Of a DNA stretch of 64,000 nt, positions 53,139 through 59,983 are shown in pieces. A program made the translations under genes and the position numbers. Under the pieces are notes generated by a model. That model saw nothing but the letters and a program-made list of their open reading frames with translations, searched no databases and was not told the DNA's origin. How positions within the stretch are numbered: position 1 is the first letter of the stretch; every line of letters starts with the position of its first letter. Origin of the DNA: JACVRW01 sp963819115 (GTDB taxonomy: Bacteria; Actinomycetota; Thermoleophilia; Solirubrobacterales; Thermoleophilaceae); assembly GCA_963819115.1 (NCBI GenBank), contig CAWFUR010000011.1, positions 2,135,337 to 2,199,336 on the forward strand. The letters run 5' to 3'.

Positions 53139-55231
53139 CTACGCGGGGCACGCGCCGGGGTCGAGCGGTCGGTCGATCCGGAACAGGGCCACCACCTTGT
53201 TGTCGCGCAGCAGAGGCGTGACGCCCGGATCGGAGCGTGTCCAGATCTCCTCGGGCGGCGCGGCGAGGCTCACGTTCCCGGGGTAGTTGAAGGGCGTGGT
53301 AACCACGTAGCGGTAGTGGCCGTCATTCAGGGCGCGCCTCCAGCCGGCACAGGTGCGGAACGGGGTGAACGTCCCGTAGGCGCCGTGCCGGGCCACGTAG
53401 TCCACGCGGTTGGTCCCGTGGAGCCCGGCCAGCGGGTACTGGATGAAGAAGTTCACGATCGCGATTCGGGAGTGGTCCACATCGCGGGCCCAGCGGGCGA
53501 TCGAGGGCATGGGTCCCCAGTCCGCGTAGCGGTCCCGCATATAGCTCCGCTGCAGGACGTAGCCGGCCGGTACGAGCGCCAGAACGGCCACCAGCGCCAC
53601 CGCCCCCACGGTCCGCGGCGAGCCCGCGAACCGAACACGCGGGCGGAGCACCAGCAGCGCGCCCACGGCCAGCACGGCCGCTCCCACCGCCAGCGAGGCC
53701 AGCGCCGTGGCGTGCCCGGGTGAGTCGGCGAACCTGGCCGAGGCCGCGCGCAGGCCCGTGGGCCAGATGGCGGGATCGAGCTGGGTCACCAGCAGCACCA
53801 CCACGAGCAGCCCGGTCAGGACCTGGAGCACCCTCCGGGCGTCCGGGCGCGGCACCAGCGGCAGCAGTGCGAGGCCCAGCACCAGTGCTGGAGTCGGGTA
53901 TCGCAGGTTGAACTTGAAGAACTGCGGGTCGGCCTCGGTGCCGAGGCCCTGGGGCGTGAACACGAAGGCCACGGCGCTCACCAGCGCCACCACGCCGAGC
54001 ATGCGCTCCACACGCGAGCGGCCTGCCACCACCGCCCCGGCCATGCCGATCAGCGCCAGCGCGGCGATGGCCCACCAGGCGGGACCCCAGGCCTGCAGTA
54101 GGCCGGGCTGGAAGTGGTTCCCCCACACTCCCGGCTGGCCGACGTAGTGCGCGACGGTGAAGGTGAGCTTCGTGAGCGGTGGGGAGTGGAGCTCCACCGG
54201 GCCGAGGTGGATGTCCGCCGCCGGGATCGGGTTCCCGAAGGCGATCAGGTTCCGCACGAACCAGACGCCGCCCATCGCGAGCAGCGCTCCCAGCCACACC
54301 CCGGTCATCCTCAGCCGCTCGCCCCGGGGCGCCACGGCGACGGCGCCCACGGCGAGCGCGCCCAGCGGCACGGTCATCGACAGCTTCGTGCCCAGGGCAC
54401 CGGCCGCGGCCAGGGCGGCCAGCGTGCCAGTAACGCCGGTGGGCCCGCCGTTCACGAGCAGTGCCGCGGCGGCCATGAGCAGCGCCAGCCCCACCACGTC
54501 GTTGTACGCGCCGCCGGGCTGGGTCTCCACCATGATCGGGGTGGCCAGCACCAGCGTCACGGCGAGCACGCTCAGCGGGCCGAGCCCGCGCGGGCGCCCC
54601 AGGCAGTAGGCGGCGAGCAGCAGCAGGCCGAGCCACCCCAGGTTCAGGAACGGGGAGAGGAAGTCGTTGCCGAACCAGAGCATCCCGAGCGCGTGGAAGA
54701 GGCCTGCGGTGGCCGGATAGAACGCCGTGCCCGCGCCCGTCTCGAAGAACTGCACGTGCGTGATCGACCCGTCCTGGACGAATCGGACGGCCTGCGGAAG
54801 GTGGTACCAGACCGTGTCCGCTCCGGTCATCCCGTGGTTGAGGGCGGGCAGGACGCGCGTGGCCCAAGCCGCGACCACCAGCGCGCAGGCCGACAGCGCC
54901 ACGAGCGCCGCGGCCTCACCGCCCCACTGCGGCGGGGCCGGGGGCCCAATCGACGGCCTCGGGCGCGCCGGCCGTTCCCAGCCTGCCACATGAGGGCGCC
55001 CGCGGCCATGCACCCGAGCGCCACGGGCACGGGATGGAAGAGCCCCACCAGCCCGAGCAGCTGGAGCACCAGGATGAGCGCAGTCACGCCAATCACACAC
55101 TCGGCAAGACGCGCCGGAGCGCCGGTCCAGCTCTCCAGCAGGCGCCGGCGAAGCGCCCGCGCGCCAAGCGCGAGGGGCACCAGACACACCGCCACGAGCA
55201 GCAGCCCGGTCAGGTAGCGACCGAAGCTCAC
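53139..55231 (-). pseudogene. Family B membrane protein, copy 3, broken by a -1 frameshift
   Basis: Two frames together make a family B protein of about 697 residues. The first frame, from GTG 55231, has FGRYLTGLLLV and SWTGAPARLAE and makes sense to about 54985. The second frame takes over near 54950 with PPAPPQWGGEAAALVAL and continues with GADTVWYHLPQAVRFV, LNLGWLGLLLLAAYCLG, YPLAGLHGTNRV, RHGAYGTF, TCAGWRRAL and YRYVVTTPF. One missing base fits the total length (3n-1); runs of G and C at 54935-54955 are the likely place. It could be a real lesion or a sequencing error. All family B landmarks are otherwise kept, so the damage would be recent. Confidence 0.8.
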
Positions 55232-55380
55232 CGCTCCGCGCCCCTACGCCCGCAGGGCGCTTCCATGACCCACAGCAGGCTCGCCATCCGAGCGCGACAC
55301 GGTATCCGGCCCGCACGCTGGAGGCACCCGCTCGGGCTGGGCCAGGCCGCCCGCCCCCGTCCGCCGTCGTCTTCCTCTGC

Positions 55381-55386
55381 TAGAAG
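55381..55386 (+). promoter_or_regulatory. Weak -10-like box before LPXTG gene
   Basis: TAGAAG, 8 bases before the GTG at 55395; the sixth base is not T. The 163-base divergent gap 55232-55394 also serves the minus family B gene, where TAGGGG lies 8 bases before its GTG. Apart from these boxes I see nothing else in the gap. Confidence 0.3.
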
Positions 55387-55394
55387 TTCTCTGC

Positions 55395-56000
55395 GTGTCT
55401 TTCGGGGGGGTCGCCGTCTCCATTCTCGTTCTGACCGGCGGCTTTGCCGTCGCGCCTGCTGCTGCGCTGGCGCAGACCGGGGCCGGCCCCAGCCCTCCCG
55501 CCGCCGTCACGACCGCCGCTCCGGCGGCCGTTTCCACCGCCCCGGACGCCGACGCGAAGGACCTTGCCGCGGCCTCTGGTTGCGGCGCGCCCGCCGATCA
55601 GCTCGCCGAAAGCCCCGGCACGGACGCTGACTCCGGCGCCCCGCCGGCCGCCCCGGTCGCGGTCCCGGCCGAGAACGAGAGCGCGGCGGTGGCACCCATA
55701 GCCCACTGCTCGCAGAACGCCGGTGACGAGCAGTACCAGGATCCCTTCAAGAACTCGCCGCCTCCCAAGGCCGGCGGCAAGGCTCCGCTGTCCGCCGCGC
55801 AGCCGTCCGGAGGCCAGGACACGGCAACCCCCGCCTCCGTGCTCGCCCAGCAGTCCGCCGATCCTGCCGCCGCCGCGGCCGCGGCGGCCGGCGACAGCGC
55901 CGCGAAACTCCCGAACACCGGGCTCGACGCCCGTCTCCCGGCCGTGCTCGGGCTGGCTCTGCTCCTGTCGGGTGCGGCGCTCCGCCGCCGCCACGCCTGA
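55395..56000 (+). CDS. LPXTG-type cell-wall-anchored protein, low complexity
   Basis: 201 residues. A signal peptide (VAVSILVLTGGFAVAPAAALA) is followed by an Ala/Pro/Gly/Thr-rich body without an obvious fold, holding two Cys (SGCGAP and AHCSQN) and a DEQYQDPFKNSPPP patch. The end is a sortase signal: LPNTG, then a hydrophobic helix (LPAVLGLALLLSGAAL) and RRRHA. It should be cut by a sortase and linked to the cell wall. No sortase gene is in the window. It may be a spacer or glycosylated surface protein; its Thr/Ser/Pro content would suit O-glycosylation by the GT-C enzymes around it (inference). Confidence 0.88.
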   Translation: MSFGGVAVSILVLTGGFAVAPAAALAQTGAGPSPPAAVTTAAPAAVSTAPDADAKDLAAASGCGAPADQLAESPGTDADSGAPPAAPVAVPAENESAAVAPIAHCSQNAGDEQYQDPFKNSPPPKAGGKAPLSAAQPSGGQDTATPASVLAQQSADPAAAAAAAAGDSAAKLPNTGLDARLPAVLGLALLLSGAALRRRHA

Positions 56001-56033
56001 CGGGTGCCCGTAGCGGCCACGCCGTAACGCACC

Positions 56034-56039
56034 TAAACT
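56034..56039 (+). promoter_or_regulatory. Likely -10 box TAAACT(CG), leaderless GT2
   Basis: TAAACT followed by CG, 6 bases before the GTG at 56046, in a 45-base gap after the LPXTG gene. Confidence 0.5.
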
Positions 56040-56045
56040 CGGGAC

Positions 56046-56822
56046 GTGGCCACTCCCTGGATGTCAGTCGTGGTGCCCTCGTTCAACGAGGAGCGCGCGA
56101 TCGCCGGCACCGTCTCGGCGCTTCGCAGCCGCCTCGAGGCGATGGGCCGCCCCTGGGAGATCGTGGTGGTGGACAACGCCAGCGAGGACGGCACCGTCGA
56201 GCAGCTGGGGCCGATGCTGGACGGAGACCGGGTGAGGCTGCTCCAGAACGAGACCAACATGGGCAAGGGAGCCTCGGTGCGGCGGGGGATGCTCGCCACC
56301 ACCGGGGACCTGCGGCTGCACTGCGACTCGGACTGCGCGCCGTCGCTCGCCTCGCTCGACCACATGCTGGAGCTGCTCGAGCACGCGGACGTGATCACCG
56401 GGTCGCGCCTGGCCTCGGGCGCCCAGGTGGGGCGCCGCCAGCCGCTCCGCCGCCGCATCGTGGGCCGCTCGTTCGTGGGCCTCTGCCGCGTCGTGCTCGG
56501 TGAGCCGACGCGGGACATCTTCTGCGGGTTCAAGCTCTGGCGCGGCCCGGCCGCCCAGCACGTCTTCTCCCAGGTGTCCCTGGACGGCTGGGTCTTCGAC
56601 GCCGAGGCGCTGGCGGTGGCCCGGGCGTTCGGGTACCGCATCACCGAGACGGGCATCGTCTGGAGCGACCGCGAGGGCTCGCGCCTTTCGATGAGCCGCG
56701 TGCTCGGCCCCGTCCTGCGCGAGCTGTTCGGCGCGCGCAGGCACGTCCGGGAGGCCGCCGCCCGGGCGCGCGCATCCTCGTCGGACCCGCTCGTGCCCCA
56801 GCCGGCCGACCGCCAGCCCTAG
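56046..56822 (+). CDS. DPM1-like GT2 glycosyltransferase
   Basis: 258 residues. MSVVVPSFNEERAI, VVDNASEDGT, NETNMGKGASVRRG, LHCDSDCAPSLASL where DADLSTP-type sequence is usual, ITGSRLASG, FCGFKLWRG and GWVFDAEALAVA give the ALG5/DPM1 order. The metal motif is DSD rather than DAD, which keeps both acids. No helices, so probably peripheral at the inner face. It could make a polyprenyl-phosphate sugar. GTG at 56046 is leaderless by the box at 56034. It is convergent with the family C gene ending at 56833. Confidence 0.9.
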   Translation: MATPWMSVVVPSFNEERAIAGTVSALRSRLEAMGRPWEIVVVDNASEDGTVEQLGPMLDGDRVRLLQNETNMGKGASVRRGMLATTGDLRLHCDSDCAPSLASLDHMLELLEHADVITGSRLASGAQVGRRQPLRRRIVGRSFVGLCRVVLGEPTRDIFCGFKLWRGPAAQHVFSQVSLDGWVFDAEALAVARAFGYRITETGIVWSDREGSRLSMSRVLGPVLRELFGARRHVREAAARARASSSDPLVPQPADRQP

Positions 56823-56832
56823 CCCCGGCGCG

Positions 56833-58788
56833 TCAGCGAGTGTCCGGGTAGGCCTGCTGCCCGGCGGGAGGGAGCGGCCAGGCCCGTGACCTCGAGAGCC
56901 CGAACGTCCGCAGGATGCCGGGCTGAGCGAGTGACTCGGCGTCCCCGGGGACCGTCCTCATCACGTAGCCCGACCGCCGGTAGCGTGCGCCGTGGTCGGC
57001 CGCCACGTCGTCCCGGAGCTTCGTCGGGCGGCCGGAGACGATCAGGCAGCCGCTGCGGTCGAAGGTCATGACGGCGCGGGTGCGGCGGCCCCCCTCTGCA
57101 TCGATCGTCCAACCCTGGACCTGGAGGAGCTCCTTGATGCTGTTCACAACCTCCACGTAGCCGGAGCCCTCGTTCTCGACCACCGGCAGCCGCCTGCCGC
57201 CGGGGAGATCGATCCTCTCGCCGCCGGGTCCGGACACGAGACGCGCCGTGCCGCGAGATCCGCCCGAACGCGCGTATTCGAACACCGCCACGTCGATGGC
57301 CCCCCGGAAGACGCTCCGCGACCTGAGCCGGTAGCCCTCGCCCAGGCGCCGGGCCCAGGACTCGCGCCGCAGGCTCAACACCTGGGGCGCCACCACGAAG
57401 AGGCGCGGCGAGCGGGCCGCCAGCCGCCAGCCGGCCTCGTCGCTGGGCGTGATCCGGAACACCGGGTGATCCGCCTTCAGCTGGGGCTCGAGGGCCTTGC
57501 TCAGCGCGTTCTGCGGGTTCAGCCAGAGCACCTCCACCACCGGCTCGCAGCGCGTGGCCCGCTGGTCGATCGCCGCCGCCGCCTCGCGGTAGGGGGGCCG
57601 CCGGTAGTCGTCGCTGAGCGACGTGGCGGTTCCCACGGCCAGCGCCCCCACCACCAGGCCGCCGGCCACGGCGGCCGTGACCCGCCGGGAGGCGGTGAGA
57701 ATCCAGCCCAGCAGCAGCCACAGCGCGGGAAGGGAGGCGGCCATGTTGCGCGGTCCGAACAGGCTCGTCTCGGCGAGCGAGTACACCGTGATCCCAATCG
57801 GTGTGGCCACGCCGAGAAGCACCAGCAGGACCAGGCGGTCGGTCCGCGGCGCCCCTGAGGCCGGCTGCCGGCGACGGAGGAGATCGAAGGCGAGCCCGGC
57901 CACCGCCAGGGCCAGCGCCGCCGAGATCACCACCAGGGCGGCGTTCCCCGGCACCACGTCGAGATCCACGAAGGGCCGGCCCGGGAACGTGGCGAGCATG
58001 GCGTCCTTGAACGAGCGAAGCGTCACCGGAGACACGAGCGAGATCTGCTCCGGCGGGTGCGCGTCGCCCTGGTAGAGGAACGACGGCACCCAGGGCAGGT
58101 AGGCGAGCGCGATGGCCACGTTGGCGATCAGCAGCTCGCGAAAGCGCTCGCGGTGCGCCACGAGTGCCCAGATCCCCTGGGCGGCCACCACGAACACGCC
58201 GGAGTAGTGCGCGTAGAGCACCAGGGTGGCGCTGGCGGCGTAGAGCACGAGCCAGCGGCGGCGCCCGCTGTCCAGCGCCTTCAGGAGCGCCAGCGTGGAG
58301 AGGACCACGAAGAACATCAGCGTGGCGTAGGCGCGGGCCTCGGTGCCGTAGAAGACCGCGAACGGGGAGATGGCGGCCACCGCGGCCGCGAACAGCCCCG
58401 CGCGCCGGTTCAGCGTGCGCACTCCCAGCAGGTAGACGAGCGGCACGGTGGCCGCGCCCAGGATGATCGAGGGCACGCGGATCCAGGTCCGCGCGTCGCC
58501 GAACTCCACGGCCACACGAGCGAGCAGGTAGTGCAGCGGCGGCGTGATCGCGGTGTCATGCACCTGGCCGACGATGTGCAGCAGCCCGTAGTTCGCGACG
58601 ATCCGGTACGAGTAGACCTCGTCGGCGAAGAGGCTCTCGTGGATGCCCCGCGCCCTTAGGACGAGGGCCACGAGGGTGAGCGCCGCCACGGCCAGTGCCC
58701 AGGAGCGGGAGTCACCCTGCCCGCCGGCCTCCGGTGAGGCGGCCGGGTTTTGATCTAGCGGTGCCATGGAGGGCACGGATGCGGCCAC
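56833..58788 (-). CDS. GT39-like membrane glycosyltransferase, family C copy 6, with C-terminal GW domain
   Basis: 651 residues from GTG 58788, which lies 5 bases after TAGAGTCG; ATG 58767 in the same frame is possible. FADEVYSYR (Asp56-Glu57), ITPPLHYLLARVAVEFGD, RVPSIILGAATVPLVYLLG, SPFAVFYGTEARAYATL, LYAHYSGVFVVAAQGIW and YLPWVPSF are the family C series. The outer end is extended by ~110 residues with VQGWTIDAEGGRR (Trp560), RPTKLRDDVA and RRSGYVM, the domain also found at the ends of the proteins at 18264 and 29995. It is a single-gene transcript divergent from the SDR operon. Confidence 0.9.
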   Translation of the reverse strand: MAASVPSMAPLDQNPAASPEAGGQGDSRSWALAVAALTLVALVLRARGIHESLFADEVYSYRIVANYGLLHIVGQVHDTAITPPLHYLLARVAVEFGDARTWIRVPSIILGAATVPLVYLLGVRTLNRRAGLFAAAVAAISPFAVFYGTEARAYATLMFFVVLSTLALLKALDSGRRRWLVLYAASATLVLYAHYSGVFVVAAQGIWALVAHRERFRELLIANVAIALAYLPWVPSFLYQGDAHPPEQISLVSPVTLRSFKDAMLATFPGRPFVDLDVVPGNAALVVISAALALAVAGLAFDLLRRRQPASGAPRTDRLVLLVLLGVATPIGITVYSLAETSLFGPRNMAASLPALWLLLGWILTASRRVTAAVAGGLVVGALAVGTATSLSDDYRRPPYREAAAAIDQRATRCEPVVEVLWLNPQNALSKALEPQLKADHPVFRITPSDEAGWRLAARSPRLFVVAPQVLSLRRESWARRLGEGYRLRSRSVFRGAIDVAVFEYARSGGSRGTARLVSGPGGERIDLPGGRRLPVVENEGSGYVEVVNSIKELLQVQGWTIDAEGGRRTRAVMTFDRSGCLIVSGRPTKLRDDVAADHGARYRRSGYVMRTVPGDAESLAQPGILRTFGLSRSRAWPLPPAGQQAYPDTR

Positions 58789-58793
58789 AGCCG

Positions 58794-58799
58794 ACTCTA
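58794..58799 (-). promoter_or_regulatory. Likely -10 box TAGAGT(CG) for family C gene
   Basis: TAGAGT followed by CG on the minus strand, 5 bases before the GTG at 58788 and 26 before the ATG at 58767. Confidence 0.45.
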
Positions 58800-58865
58800 A
58801 CCCGATACCCGGCGGGCCGCCCCGTACGGGCCGCAGGACCCGGATCGGCCGCGGGCATAAGCCCA

Positions 58866-58871
58866 TAGAAT
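58866..58871 (+). promoter_or_regulatory. Likely -10 box TAGAAT(CG) for operon 58910-63952
   Basis: TAGAAT followed by CG, 6 bases before a GTG at 58878 that opens an 11-codon ORF rather than the SDR frame. The first real gene of the operon starts about 40 bases after the box. Confidence 0.5.
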
Positions 58872-58877
58872 CGACCT

Positions 58878-58913
58878 GTGGCAGATTGCCCTTCACCTCG
58901 GGTCGCCCTCTGA
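58878..58913 (+). CDS. Possible leaderless 11-codon leader peptide
   Basis: GTG at 58878, 6 bases after TAGAATCG, reads VADCPSPRVAL then TGA at 58911-58913. The TGA overlaps a CTG (58910-58912) that begins the SDR frame exactly five residues before LVTGG-type sequence, the usual distance for this fold. It may serve to deliver ribosomes by stop-start overlap. It could be chance. Confidence 0.3.
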   Translation: MADCPSPRVAL

Positions 58914-59977
58914 CGTCCCGCGTGCTGGTCACCGGCGGCGCGGGCTTCGTCGGCGCCAACCTCACGATGAGCCTGGCCGAGCACCATCCCGACTGGGAGA
59001 TCGTGGCCTTCGACAACCTCAAGCGCAGGGGGTCGGAGCTGAACCTGCCCCGGCTTCGCGACGCGGGCGTGGAGTTCGTGCATGGGGACGTGCGCGAGAT
59101 GTCCGACCTCCTGGGGCTGGACCCGGTCACGGCCGTGGTGGAGTGCTCGGCCGAGCCGTCGGCCCTCGCCGGGAACGCCGGCGACACCTCCTACGTGGTG
59201 GACGCCAACCTGGTGGGCGCGCACAACTGCCTGGAGCTGGCCCGGCGCGACTCGGCGCAGTTCCTGTTCATCTCCACCAGCCGCGTGTACCCCTTCGAGA
59301 CGCTGGACGCCGCGGCGTTCCGCGAGGAGGACACCCGCTTCGAGCTCGAGCCCGCCCAGGAGCTCGCCGGAGTCGGTTCGGCGGGGATCTCGGAGGACTT
59401 CCCGCTCGCAGGGGCCCGGACCCTCTACGGCGCCACCAAGCTCGCCGCGGAGCTGCTGGCCACCGAGTACCGGGCGGCCTTCGGCATCCGCACGGTGATC
59501 GACCGCTGCGGGGTCCTGGCCGGGCCCTGGCAGATGGGCAAGGTGGACCAGGGCGTGTTCACCCACTGGGTCCTGAGTCACTACTTCGGCCGCGATCTGC
59601 GGTACCTGGGGTACGGTGGACGTGGGAAGCAGGTGCGTGACCTGCTGCACATCGCGGACCTGATTGCTCTAGTGGAAGACCAGCTCCTTCGCCCCGATCA
59701 CTGGGACGGCGTGACCGCCAACGTGGGCGGCGGGCCAGAGTTCAGCCTGTCGCTGGCCGAGACCACCGCCATCTGCGAGCAGCTCACGGACCGCAGGCTC
59801 GATATCCAGAGCTCGGCCGAGACGCGCCCCGGCGACGTGCGCATCTACGTCTCCGACTGCTCGCGGCTGGAACAGCACACGGACTGGCGCCCGTCGCGCA
59901 GCCCGGAGCAGGTCCTCACAGACATCTTCGAATGGGTGCACGGGAACGAGCGGTCGGTCCGCTCGGCGCTCGGTTAG
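58910..59977 (+). CDS. CDP-paratose-2-epimerase-like SDR (first of pair)
   Basis: 355 residues, extended SDR. VLVTGGAGFVGANL binds NAD (Gly9, Gly12, Gly15); VAFDNLKRRGSELNLPRL and VEFVHGDVRE are close to CDP-paratose/tyvelose 2-epimerases. CSAEPSALAG, STSRVYPFETL and LYGATK (Tyr173, Lys177) are the catalytic elements. The end has VGGGPEFSLSLAET and RLEQHTDWRP. It would interconvert a nucleotide hexose in the cytoplasm, but the substrate is not certain. Start: CTG 58910 (CTGA overlapping a leader ORF), or in-frame TTG 58886 or GTG 58919. Confidence 0.88.
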   Translation: MTSRVLVTGGAGFVGANLTMSLAEHHPDWEIVAFDNLKRRGSELNLPRLRDAGVEFVHGDVREMSDLLGLDPVTAVVECSAEPSALAGNAGDTSYVVDANLVGAHNCLELARRDSAQFLFISTSRVYPFETLDAAAFREEDTRFELEPAQELAGVGSAGISEDFPLAGARTLYGATKLAAELLATEYRAAFGIRTVIDRCGVLAGPWQMGKVDQGVFTHWVLSHYFGRDLRYLGYGGRGKQVRDLLHIADLIALVEDQLLRPDHWDGVTANVGGGPEFSLSLAETTAICEQLTDRRLDIQSSAETRPGDVRIYVSDCSRLEQHTDWRPSRSPEQVLTDIFEWVHGNERSVRSALG

Positions 59978-59983
59978 GCCGGC

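Noticed and set aside
58766..58909. N-terminal extension of the first SDR back to 58766
   Set aside because: It would cross the -10 box at 58866 and the divergent promoter; the nucleotide-binding strand begins only a few residues after CTG 58910.
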